A stretch of 64,000 bases of DNA, taken from the NCBI RefSeq assembly GCF_900101855.1, contig NZ_FMVC01000009.1:124001-188000 (forward strand), in the 5' to 3' direction. A program made the translations under genes and the position numbers. The notes under the pieces are model-generated. The model saw only the letters and a list, made by a program, of their open reading frames with translations, did no database searches and was not told where the DNA came from. Below, piece by piece: positions 8,547 through 16,829 of the stretch. Within the stretch, counting starts at the first letter, position 1. Each line of letters starts with the position of its first letter. Source of the stretch: Flavobacterium anhuiense. GTDB taxonomy: Bacteria > Bacteroidota > Bacteroidia > Flavobacteriales > Flavobacteriaceae.

Positions 8547-9086
8547 TTATAAGAAATTGTTTTTCAGTTTTATAGCTAGCTCTTGTTTTTCATTTAAACT
8601 GATTCCGTTTAGAATAATGATAATGAGTTTTAAGCTTAAAATTACAATTAAAGGAATAATGAAAAGCGGAAACTTTAGCGGAAATGAATTTTGGATGAAC
8701 GGACATGCAATCATTAAAACTGAAAGGATAAGACTTAAAATAATTTGAATGCTTACAATTTGCTTTCCTAATTCTTTATTTTTTGGATCTTGCGTTTTGT
8801 AAGTTAACACTAAAGGAAAAATAATGCTCCCAAACGGAATAATAAGTCCTGATAAAACAGAAAGATTAATGAGTTTGGCTCTTTCTATCTGAATATTTTC
8901 ATTTTTTAAAATGAGGTTTTCGGGATTAGTTTCCAGCGCTTCGGCAATGGTTTTTAAGGTAAAGCCTTTGAGAATGCTTCCCGCTTCGATTCGTTGAATG
9001 GTTCGCAATGAAAGACCCGATTTTTCGGCAAGTTCATTTTGAGTCATATTCTGTTCTTCTCTCAAAAATTTAACTTTATTTTTCAT
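8547..9086 (-). CDS. XRE-family HTH regulator with C-terminal membrane segments
   Basis: 179 residues. Residues 5-60 form a Cro/C1-type helix-turn-helix (MTQNELAEKSGLSLRTIQRIEAG). After a short linker, residues 72-165 contain three or four hydrophobic helices resembling the DUF4870-like membrane domain. HTH plus membrane domain suggests a membrane-tethered regulator that senses envelope or lipid state; this is inference. The gene lies upstream of the aspartic-protease-like gene on the same strand with about 90 bp between, so the two could form an operon in which the regulator answers to the protease. Confidence 0.8.
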   Translation of the reverse strand: MKNKVKFLREEQNMTQNELAEKSGLSLRTIQRIEAGSILKGFTLKTIAEALETNPENLILKNENIQIERAKLINLSVLSGLIIPFGSIIFPLVLTYKTQDPKNKELGKQIVSIQIILSLILSVLMIACPFIQNSFPLKFPLFIIPLIVILSLKLIIIILNGISLNEKQELAIKLKNNFL

Positions 9087-9277
9087 TGGTTTTAAGCTGC
9101 TGATGTAGAGACGAAATTAAGAAAAAACTTTTGATGAAACTGGCATAAAAAAGACTTCGATTATTAGACCAATTCAAAGTTTTAATAAAAAATTAAGTTT
9201 TTTTCTTTAACAAAAATTATTAACTTGTTGTGTAATAAAAGATTCCTTAAATGTTATTGTTATAAAATTTTCCAGTT

Positions 9278-10744
9278 ATGCGAGTATCCGTTGTCCGAAA
9301 AAATATAAAACTATTACCAGATTCAAAAAGAGTTGTTGCCCGATATTTTATGAATGGGCAAGAAAGAACCCAGCAAATGGTACTTCGGATAATGATGCTG
9401 GATGAGAAACAGGTGTTGCAGACTTTAGAGCAGACGCTTCGTGAATTTGCGAGAAGACACCGAAATATTTCGGCAGTTTTTTTTAGACACTGTGAAAGAA
9501 TTCGTCCTATAATTGAAGGCATGCAGATTGATTACGAAGCCATGTCTCTAGACCGTAAAATGCTTATTGGATCTTATTGTACGATGGAGTACGCCATAGA
9601 ATCGGCGGCGATTTTTAATCCGTCAATTGTAGAAGATTTTGATCAGACCGGATTGGAGGCAGGAGAAAAACGCGTTATAATTTCTTTTCGAGCCACTGGT
9701 GAAGGTCATATTTCGTCAATTGTTTTTAGAAGAGCCATTTTAGACCGTGATAACAATCTGCATATTATGAAAATAGGAAATCATATTGATAAGGCAGAAA
9801 TCGAACATAAAACCTTATTTAATAAAGAGCGATTCCTTAGTAAGCTGTACGAAATGCACACAGCAGACAAATATATTGCTCAGATTATGCAGGATCTTCC
9901 AGATGAGTTTGAATTTGCGGTCCTTAAAAATTTGCTGATTGAGTCTTTAAAAGATCCTTTAATTCGCGAAGAAAGAAAAGTAGCACTGGAAGAAATACTG
10001 TGGTTGGCTAATTCTTTTTACGATTTGCAGTTCAAACATGATTCGGATATTACAGAACGTGTCATTTTTCCGATTTCTGATTCGGAGAGCCGTGGAATAG
10101 AAGATGCTCGTTTTGTACGTTTTACAGATGATAACGGTTCTTCGCGTGTTATGGCAACGTATACGGCTTATAACGGACATACAATTTTGCCGAAATTAAT
10201 TTCTACCGAAGATTTTTATAGTTTTAGAGTTATGCCGCTTCATGGAGAAGGAGCGCAGAATAAAAATCTGGCTTTGTTTCCTCGAAAAATAAAAGGCAAA
10301 TATGCTATGCTAGCCAGAATTGACGGCGTAAACAATTATATTATGTATTCTGATCGAGTAACGCAATGGAATACTCCAATTTTACTGCAAGAACCACGCT
10401 ATACTTGGGAGTTGACACAGATTGGGAACTGCGGATCTCCGCTTTGGACAGAAGAAGGATGGCTTGTAATTACGCATGGAGTTGGAGCTATGAGACGCTA
10501 TTGCATTGGTGCCTCATTGTTTGATCTCGACGATCCTTCAAAAGAAATAGGAAGATTGACAGAACCTTTGCTTTCTCCATTGGAAGATGAAAGAGAAGGA
10601 TATGTGCCAAATGTGGTGTATTCCTGCGGAGCGATTATTCATAATAACAGTTTAATTCTGCCTTATGCTGTATCTGATTATTGCTCAACTTATGCTGTAG
10701 TTGATATGGTTGAATTGCTGGATGCGCTTAAGAAAAGCAAGTAA
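9278..10744 (+). CDS. Glycoside hydrolase family 130 (mannoside phosphorylase-like)
   Basis: 488-residue cytosolic enzyme of the long GH130 type. Residues 1-200 are a helical N-terminal extension not found in the shorter mannosyl-glucose phosphorylases. The five-bladed propeller follows, with SDSESRGIEDARFVRF (about 268-283) containing the family's catalytic Asp in the GIED motif. HGVGAMRRYCIGASLFDLDDP and PLLSPLEDEREGYVPNVVYSCGA are typical later blades. GH130 enzymes phosphorolyse or hydrolyse beta-mannosides. The gene is alone: no SusC/D pair, transporter or mannosidase is next to it, so its substrate is probably internal or supplied by distant genes. Confidence 0.88.
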   Translation: MRVSVVRKNIKLLPDSKRVVARYFMNGQERTQQMVLRIMMLDEKQVLQTLEQTLREFARRHRNISAVFFRHCERIRPIIEGMQIDYEAMSLDRKMLIGSYCTMEYAIESAAIFNPSIVEDFDQTGLEAGEKRVIISFRATGEGHISSIVFRRAILDRDNNLHIMKIGNHIDKAEIEHKTLFNKERFLSKLYEMHTADKYIAQIMQDLPDEFEFAVLKNLLIESLKDPLIREERKVALEEILWLANSFYDLQFKHDSDITERVIFPISDSESRGIEDARFVRFTDDNGSSRVMATYTAYNGHTILPKLISTEDFYSFRVMPLHGEGAQNKNLALFPRKIKGKYAMLARIDGVNNYIMYSDRVTQWNTPILLQEPRYTWELTQIGNCGSPLWTEEGWLVITHGVGAMRRYCIGASLFDLDDPSKEIGRLTEPLLSPLEDEREGYVPNVVYSCGAIIHNNSLILPYAVSDYCSTYAVVDMVELLDALKKSK

Positions 10745-10761
10745 TATCTTTGTCTAAAGTA

Positions 10762-10906
10762 TTTTAACACATAGAGATATAGTTTTTGAAGTCTTTAAAA
10801 AAGGCGTTTCATTAATTTTAATGCACATAGCTTATCTATGTGTTGAAACTTGTTTCTCTTGTCTTCTTTTTTAGTGTAAAAAAATCTATGATTCTATGTG
10901 TTAAAA
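10762..10906. repeat. Nested inverted-repeat element
   Basis: Outer arms TTTTAACACATAGA.ATATAG (10762-10782) and TCTATGATTCTATGTGTTAAAA (10885-10906) are near-perfect inverse copies. Inside, CACATAG (about 10823-10829) and CTATGTG (about 10835-10841) form a second palindrome. The CACATAG core thus occurs four times in alternating orientation. It lies between convergent genes and could fold as RNA on either strand; it looks like a REP/MITE-type dispersed element. Confidence 0.65.
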
Positions 10907-10943
10907 GCATATTCTTGATTTAGACCTATCGGATTTGGTAATA

Positions 10944-11720
10944 TCATCTTTTGTTGAGGTTTGGAATTTTTTCTGTTAGGTTTTTCCAATATCGTTTTGG
11001 CATGTGTTTGATATGAAGTTTGGTGTTTTTTCTCGATTCGATATTGACACTCTTAAAATAATTGCGCCATAAATTCTCAAAAAATTCTTCGTTTTCATCA
11101 TTTATTTCAGCCAAAGAACGGGAAGAAGGATTGGACTCAAACTGCATTTCGACAGTAGAGACATTTTCAAGATCATAATAAATTCCGTATTTGCGTTTAG
11201 CGTCGTAAATGAGCCAGCGTTGGTCTGCATATCGGTTTTTAAAATGCTGTTCAATAAGCGGTAAAACATCACAATCGGGTTCTATAATGGCATAATATAA
11301 ATTGTCTTTTGTTAGTTTAAAACGAACAAAAGCTTTCATTCTATGGCTTTCTTTCCCTGTTAAATGTGCTGCTTTTTTTACGTTCAATACTTCGTTTCGG
11401 CTTAAATCTCCTTCGATATTCATTGGACTCGAAAAAACATATTCGACAAAGCGAAACAAGATTTCTTCAATCTGACCCATTTCAGATAAAAAAGCAAAAT
11501 ATAGGTTATTAAAACCATGATGAGAGAGGCGTTGCTCCAAACCATTTAAAACTCGGTTTGCTTTAGCATTATCAGTTATTACAAGCTGAATTTCTGAGAA
11601 AAGCAAAGTATTTGAAATCTCCTCTTTGGCAAAAACAACATCTTTGAGTTTGTATTCGTAGATTTCAAAAACAGCTGTAAGCCAGCCTTCATAACTTCCA
11701 TCATAAAGCAGTTGTATCAT
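10944..11720 (-). CDS. TIGR03915-family putative DNA repair protein (DUF4130)
   Basis: 258 residues beginning MIQLLYDGSYEGWLTAVFEIYE, the conserved start of the DUF4130/TIGR03915 family. Other family marks are FVRFKLTKDNLYYAIIEPDCDVLPLIEQHFKNRYADQRWLIYD in the middle and the ENLWRNYFKSVNIESRKN...KHMPKRYWKNLTEK ending. In some bacteria this domain is fused to a uracil-DNA-glycosylase-like domain, which is absent here. The gene starts 5 bp after the radical SAM gene, a pairing widely conserved and the main reason the family is called DNA repair. The actual lesion and reaction are not known. Confidence 0.9.
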   Translation of the reverse strand: MIQLLYDGSYEGWLTAVFEIYEYKLKDVVFAKEEISNTLLFSEIQLVITDNAKANRVLNGLEQRLSHHGFNNLYFAFLSEMGQIEEILFRFVEYVFSSPMNIEGDLSRNEVLNVKKAAHLTGKESHRMKAFVRFKLTKDNLYYAIIEPDCDVLPLIEQHFKNRYADQRWLIYDAKRKYGIYYDLENVSTVEMQFESNPSSRSLAEINDENEEFFENLWRNYFKSVNIESRKNTKLHIKHMPKRYWKNLTEKIPNLNKR

Positions 11721-11725
11721 CAGAA

Positions 11726-12982
11726 TTAAAATAATGCGAGCTGGTTCGAAAAATTGTTTTTGTATTTGCTATTCTGTAAATTTAAAATCTGACTTTTTAT
11801 TTGAATAGGCGTCAGATCTTTCTGCATATAGAAAGGCGACGAAAAAGCCAAAAAGAATTTTGAACGGCTGTAGGCAATTCCTAATTTCTTTAAATCTTCA
11901 GGCTGTAATTTTTTAAATCTTCTGGCAGCGACAATTTTTTTTGCGCTCAAAAATCCGATTCCAGGAATGCGCTGAATCAATTCTAAATCGGCTGAATTAA
12001 TATCAACTGGAAACTGATGCAGATTTCGCAAGGCCCAACCTAATTTTGGATCAATGTCCAAGTCAAGATTTGGCTGATCAAATCCCACAATTTCATTTAC
12101 ATTAAATCCGTAATAGCGAATTAGCCAATCGGCCTGATACAAACGGTTTTCACGAATCATAGGAACTGGAGTTCCAATAGCGGGAAGTCTGTTGTCATAA
12201 CTTATAGGCACATAACCAGAATAATACACCCGACGCATTTTCATTTGTTCGTAAAAATAATTGGCCATTCCGAGAATTTCCAGATCATTTTCTTTTGTTG
12301 CGCCAATTACCATTTGCGTGCTTTGTCCTGCTGGAGCAAAAAGCGGTGTTTTGTAATTGGATTTTTTCTCTTCTTGATAACCAATGATTTCGTTTTTAAG
12401 ATATTGCATTGGTTTTATGACATCTTTGTGATTTTTATCGGGAGCCAACAGTTTAAGGCTTTGTTCTGTCGGCATTTCGACATTTACGCTCAGACGGTCG
12501 GCATATAATCCAGCTTCTTTTAGTAATTCTTCACTTGCGCCAGGAATCGCTTTGAGATGAATGTAGCCATTAAAATTTTCTTCTAATCGCAGTTTCTTTA
12601 CAATCCGAACCAGACGTTCCATTGTATAATCGGCATTGTCAAAAATTCCAGAACTCAGAAATAATCCTTCGATGTAATTTCTTCGGTAAAAACCAATCGT
12701 CAAGTCAACCACTTCTTGTACCGTAAATGCGGCACGTTTGATATCATTGCTTTTTCGGCTGACACAATAGGCACAGTCAAAAATACAATGATTGGTAAGC
12801 AGAATTTTTAGTAGAGACACACATCGGCCGTCTTCTGTAAAGGCATGGCAGATTCCGCCTCCCGTGTCACCCAATCCTTTGTTTTTATTTTTGCGTGTGC
12901 TTTGTCCCGATGAGCAAGAAACATCATATTTTGCCGCATCTGCTAAAATTGCCAGCTTTTCCATCACTCTTTCCTGTTCCAT
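11726..12982 (-). CDS. Putative DNA modification/repair radical SAM protein
   Basis: 418 residues. The [4Fe-4S]-binding radical SAM motif CIFDCAYC is at residues 66-73 (C66, C70, C73), preceded by the family's GLGDTGGGICHAFTEDGRCVSLLKILLTN. The C-terminus (about 326-365, INSADLELIQRIPGIGFLSAKKIV) holds a helix-hairpin-helix DNA-binding motif. Together these match TIGR03916. The enzyme should cleave S-adenosylmethionine to a 5'-deoxyadenosyl radical acting on DNA or a nucleotide. It is the first gene of a tight pair with the DUF4130 gene (5-bp gap). Confidence 0.92.
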   Translation of the reverse strand: MEQERVMEKLAILADAAKYDVSCSSGQSTRKNKNKGLGDTGGGICHAFTEDGRCVSLLKILLTNHCIFDCAYCVSRKSNDIKRAAFTVQEVVDLTIGFYRRNYIEGLFLSSGIFDNADYTMERLVRIVKKLRLEENFNGYIHLKAIPGASEELLKEAGLYADRLSVNVEMPTEQSLKLLAPDKNHKDVIKPMQYLKNEIIGYQEEKKSNYKTPLFAPAGQSTQMVIGATKENDLEILGMANYFYEQMKMRRVYYSGYVPISYDNRLPAIGTPVPMIRENRLYQADWLIRYYGFNVNEIVGFDQPNLDLDIDPKLGWALRNLHQFPVDINSADLELIQRIPGIGFLSAKKIVAARRFKKLQPEDLKKLGIAYSRSKFFLAFSSPFYMQKDLTPIQIKSQILNLQNSKYKNNFSNQLALF

Positions 12983-13277
12983 TTTGCTCTTTTTTTAGTT
13001 GTTTTTGAAAATGAAAATTCATTCTCTCAAAACTAGGAATTCATGCTAAAAAAGAAGTAAAAGAAGCTGTTCTAAATTGTATCATTTTTTTTTGCAAGGT
13101 TATTTTTACATTGAAAAAATTACTATATTTAAGATTCAAAAAACAGGTATAAATACGGGTTTGTAGATTGTAAAAACTTTATACATTCGCCGAAATAGAA
13201 AAACTGATTTCCCCCCTTAACATTAGTTTTTCAGATTTAGAAGTATTAGCAAATATTAGGAACAAACGGCTAAAACA

Positions 13278-13523
13278 ATGAAATTTGTAAAAGGACAAGA
13301 TGTTTCCTACACGGCATGGAGTGGGATATCTTATAAGGGAACCATAATTGAAAGAAAAATGGATTTTAAAAAGGGGTTAATCATAAAATCGACTTCAAAA
13401 GAAAGAGATTTTCACTATCTCATTGAAATACAAAAAAACGGCATGACCGAGAAAATCTTATGTGCCGAAAATCAGCTGAAATTATTAGAAAAGAAAAAAC
13501 GAACAGCGAAGAAAGTGGCCTAA
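13278..13523 (+). CDS. Small basic hypothetical protein
   Basis: 81 residues, no signal peptide, with a strongly basic C-terminus (LLEKKKRTAKKVA). The body alternates short strands (VKGQDVSYTAWSGISYKGTIIERK...LIIKSTSKERDFHYLIEIQKNG...ILCAENQLKLLEKK), like a compact SH3-like barrel. That shape with a basic tail would suit RNA or DNA binding, but no family is recognised. It is a single gene after a 295-bp gap that has no clear promoter motif. Confidence 0.6.
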   Translation: MKFVKGQDVSYTAWSGISYKGTIIERKMDFKKGLIIKSTSKERDFHYLIEIQKNGMTEKILCAENQLKLLEKKKRTAKKVA

Positions 13524-13549
13524 AAGCTAATCTTTCCAGTTTTTTGTTT

Positions 13550-15133
13550 CTAATTTAAAAGATCATCTTTTAGTCCAATTCTTTTCAAGCTGTTTACCAT
13601 TCTAAAAACAACTTCATCAGAAAAAATAAAGCTAGAAAGTATTTCTTTAATTTCTGTTGCAGTTTGAGGTTGTAGTTCTAGAAGGTTATTTAATTGTATT
13701 TTCGCTTTTGCATCCTCATTCAATAGCGATAGAGAAATTGCTTTTAGCAAAGAATCCCAGATAGTTTCGCTAAAATCCATTTTATCAGCCCAATACAGAG
13801 ACTTCTGATAATCCTTTTTATGAATGTAATAACAGCAATAGCCAATGGTAATCCACCAAGGGTGTGAAGGATTTATGCGGATTGCATTTTCTAACAAATT
13901 GAAGCCTTTCTCAAAATACGCGGCAAAAATAAGCATGCAGCCTACTCCTGAAGCAATTCCAGATGAATTAGGATTTATTTTTATGCATTGTTCTGCAGCG
14001 GCAAGACAATTATCCTGATCTTTTTTAAAGCAGTTTAAAAGTGTCAGCGCATGCCATGCCTGCTGGCAATTGGGATCGATTGTTAAGGCTTTTGAGACGC
14101 AATGACTGCTTTTTTCTATTGTTTTTTTGCAATTGTCTAATCCCAAGGCAAGAGAAGCCAAATGCATTTCGCCAAGCATTGCCCAAACAATGGCATGGTT
14201 TGGGGCTAATTCTACAGCTTCGTTTAAATGGGACAGAGCATTAGCATAATTTTGGATCGAATAATAAGACTGATATTCATTGTAACTGCAAATTGCCTTT
14301 AATACACTGGAGTTGTCTGCTATTTTAGAAGGTGCGGTTTTTATTATTTCTTTAAAAATAATGCCATAGTATCCGCCCATAGAAGCCACAATATCCTTTA
14401 CGATTTCATTCTGGATTCTTATGCCATCATCTATTGTAGCGGGTGTAAATAACTTTGTCAATACAAATTTGCCCGAAGAAGAATTTATCAGATTTATCCT
14501 GATCTGCAGCTTGTTATCGATAATTTGGATATGACCAGTAATGATAAAATCTGCTCCGACCAGTTGAGCAGCCTCAAGGATATTTTCATTAATTTTTGAA
14601 ATAATTTCAGAAGGAAAATGGCCAATGACAGATATATCCTGAAAACGGGAGAGTTCGGCACTGATTTCTTCAGAAAGAATCTGCGAAAAAGCTTCCAAAT
14701 CTGGACGAAGAACCATTGATTTAAAAGGAAAAACTGTAATCACCGGATTTGTTTTTTGGATGCTGGCGAGGGCATCAGCATGCCTAATTTTATTATTATG
14801 AATAAATTCTGGGACATAACCGCCTTTTGGGACATGAATAATTACAGAATTATCTTTTCCGTCTGTTGAATAATACTCATGAAGTAATTTTCTTAATCGT
14901 CCTGCATGAATTCGAACCATTGCGTCATCATGAGGGTTAAAATGAGAGGGTCTGCTTAAAGCATTTACTGCTATAGAATATTCTTTGATGAACTGCTGTC
15001 TTTCGTCTATAGTTTCTGTGACAATATAACGAAGAAAATTAGTTAATAGCGTTGAGTTCTTAAATGAATAAAACTTTAAAACATTTTCCAGTTCATCATA
15101 GATTTTATCCGAGGGGATTTTTTTTATTTCCAT
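13550..15133 (-). CDS. Winged-helix regulator with FlgO/TolB-like and TPR domains
   Basis: 527 residues in three parts. Residues about 25-113 resemble the OmpR-type winged-helix (EYSIAVNALSRPSHFNPHDDAMVRIHAGRLRKLLHEYYS... then VPKGGYVPEF, the typical wing). Residues about 135-250 are FlgO/TolB-like (FPFKSMVLRPDLEAFSQILSEEISAELSRFQDISVIG). Residues about 285-510 are TPR-like helical repeats. No membrane helix is evident, so it is a cytosolic one-component regulator of a CadC-like layout. It is transcribed away from the porin/aspartase/asparaginase operon and shares a 434-bp regulatory gap with it, which makes that operon its likely target. Confidence 0.8.
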   Translation of the reverse strand: MEIKKIPSDKIYDELENVLKFYSFKNSTLLTNFLRYIVTETIDERQQFIKEYSIAVNALSRPSHFNPHDDAMVRIHAGRLRKLLHEYYSTDGKDNSVIIHVPKGGYVPEFIHNNKIRHADALASIQKTNPVITVFPFKSMVLRPDLEAFSQILSEEISAELSRFQDISVIGHFPSEIISKINENILEAAQLVGADFIITGHIQIIDNKLQIRINLINSSSGKFVLTKLFTPATIDDGIRIQNEIVKDIVASMGGYYGIIFKEIIKTAPSKIADNSSVLKAICSYNEYQSYYSIQNYANALSHLNEAVELAPNHAIVWAMLGEMHLASLALGLDNCKKTIEKSSHCVSKALTIDPNCQQAWHALTLLNCFKKDQDNCLAAAEQCIKINPNSSGIASGVGCMLIFAAYFEKGFNLLENAIRINPSHPWWITIGYCCYYIHKKDYQKSLYWADKMDFSETIWDSLLKAISLSLLNEDAKAKIQLNNLLELQPQTATEIKEILSSFIFSDEVVFRMVNSLKRIGLKDDLLN

Positions 15134-15567
15134 AATAAATTATTTAAAATTATTAATATAAAAAAAGTCACACGGCGTATAAAATGTTAAAAACCAAATA
15201 TTTATGAAGATATAAATTTATGAAAATTTTTAACATGTTAGTATTATTAATCTGATATTTTTAACCGTTAAATGTAACGGTTATTAACTCTAATCGAGTC
15301 CCAGTATTATCTATATTTGTTTGATAATCAGTGTAAATGCCAGTCGAACAACTCTTTTTTTTAATAAGAATTGGTTTAATATTTAGTCTGAAAATGTTTT
15401 GAATCCTTTTTTTTCAAAAAAGTGCATTTGTAAAAAGATGGTTTAGTTATAAAAAAGCAGACTGAGTAACCCGCAGATTTCTTTAATAATAAGGAGTTTT
15501 ATTTTATGCCAGAATTGTAAAAAGCAGATGAAAAATAGTATCCCACAACAAACAAACTATAATCATT
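15134..15567. promoter_or_regulatory. Divergent regulatory region of the asparagine operon
   Basis: 434 bp without a gene. It contains a 9-bp perfect inverted repeat (15262-15283), a TATATTTG -7 box at 15312-15319 reading toward the porin gene, and a near-match AATATTTG on the minus strand (15195-15202) toward the regulator. If the -7 box is used, the porin mRNA has a leader of about 240 nt, which carries only very short reading frames such as the four-codon frame at about 15505 preceded by AAGGAG. No riboswitch class is recognised. Confidence 0.55.
15262..15283. promoter_or_regulatory. Candidate operator palindrome
   Basis: TAACCGTTA, a 4-base spacer (AATG), then TAACGGTTA: a perfect 9-bp inverted repeat 28 bp upstream of the TATATTTG -7 box. 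It is GC-richer than the surrounding AT-rich DNA. The position just above the -33 region suits an activator site. It probably binds the divergently encoded winged-helix regulator (13550-15133). Confidence 0.6.
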
Positions 15568-16794
15568 ATGAAGAAAAGGTTTTTACAAATGGTAACGATG
15601 AAGCATCGGGCCATTATAATTTGTTTTCTCATTTCAGCTTTTGCTCAGGCACAAGACGAAGGGAATAAAAGTATGGAAATCTACGGATTTATTATGACCG
15701 ATATCGGCTATAATTTCAATCAGATACAATCAGATTGGTATGATGTGGTAAGGCCGACTAAACTGCCTTCCTTTAAAAATGAATATGGACCAGATGGCAG
15801 TTACTACGCTTCGGTTCGTCAAACCAGATTAGGTTTTAAAAATTATTTTGATACTGGGATCGGAGAATTAAAAACACACTTTGAGTTTGAATTGTTCGGT
15901 ACGGGTGTAGACGCTGGACAGACTACTTTTCGTCTGCGTCACGCTTACGCCGAATTAGGAAAATTTGGAGCAGGACAAACTTGGAGTCCTTTTATGGATA
16001 TTGGTGTGTTTCCAAATTCGCTTGAATATTGGGGGCCAACCGGAATGGTATTTTTTAGAAATATTCAAATTCGCTACATGCCCATTCAAGGCGATACCCG
16101 TTTAACCATTGCATTAGAGAGACCTGGAGCAAGTGCCGATCAGGGTGATTATGCCAACCGTGTGGAACTGCAGGGGGTAAAAGCAAGATTTCCGTTGCCA
16201 GATCTTTCAGCAGAATACCATCATGCTACAAAATGGGGGTATATTGAGTTAGCCGGTATAGTTCGAAAAATTGAATGGAAAGACCAAAATAATGACCAGT
16301 ATGACTTGTCTGGCGATGCTGTAGGATGGGGGCTTAATTTAAGCACCAACATTAATTTTAGTAAAAATGATGTTTTTAGAGGGCAGGTCGTTTATGGCGA
16401 AGGAATTCAGAACTACATGAATGATGCTCCTGTCGATGTAGGTATCGAAAACAATTTTGGCAATCCGGTAACTCCGGTAAAAGGAGTTGCCCTTCCTCTA
16501 GTTGGAGTTGTAGCCTTTTTAGATCATAACTGGAGCGATAAGTTTAGCACTGCAATAGGGTATTCTATGATTGATATCGATAACTCAGACGGACAGACGG
16601 ATGATGCTTTTAAAAAGGGGCAGTACGTTCTAGGAAACCTTTTGTATACTCCTGTAAAAAATTGTATGGTCGGAGTTGAATTTCAGTGGGGTAACTGCGA
16701 AAATTTCAACGATGGCTGGAGTACTTCAATAAATAAAATACAGTTTTCTTTTAGATATAATTTCTCACAATCATTTTATAAAAGAAATCAGTAA
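15568..16794 (+). CDS. DcaP-like outer-membrane porin
   Basis: 408 residues with a signal peptide; the start may equally be the Met at 15598, since both give a usable n-region before AIIICFLISAFAQAQ. The mature part begins with MEIYGFIMTDIGYNF and continues as alternating amphipathic strands (TRLGFKNYFDTGIGELKTHFEFELFG...RLRHAYAELGKFGAGQTWSPFMD), the signature of DcaP-like trimeric porins. It ends in a strand closing ...FRYNFSQSFYKRNQ. Characterised DcaP porins prefer negatively charged dicarboxylates, which fits a role in admitting Asp/Asn or related acids for the two enzymes encoded next. First gene of the operon, 35 bp before the aspartase gene. Confidence 0.85.
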   Translation: MKKRFLQMVTMKHRAIIICFLISAFAQAQDEGNKSMEIYGFIMTDIGYNFNQIQSDWYDVVRPTKLPSFKNEYGPDGSYYASVRQTRLGFKNYFDTGIGELKTHFEFELFGTGVDAGQTTFRLRHAYAELGKFGAGQTWSPFMDIGVFPNSLEYWGPTGMVFFRNIQIRYMPIQGDTRLTIALERPGASADQGDYANRVELQGVKARFPLPDLSAEYHHATKWGYIELAGIVRKIEWKDQNNDQYDLSGDAVGWGLNLSTNINFSKNDVFRGQVVYGEGIQNYMNDAPVDVGIENNFGNPVTPVKGVALPLVGVVAFLDHNWSDKFSTAIGYSMIDIDNSDGQTDDAFKKGQYVLGNLLYTPVKNCMVGVEFQWGNCENFNDGWSTSINKIQFSFRYNFSQSFYKRNQ

Positions 16795-16829
16795 AAGCCT
16801 TTTGTTTTTAATCAATAAAAAAGAAAAAT

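Noticed and set aside
15505..15525. Four-codon frame behind AAGGAG in the porin leader
   Set aside because: Too short to judge; a chance Shine-Dalgarno-like string is likely in AT-rich DNA and such sites are not used strongly in Bacteroidota.
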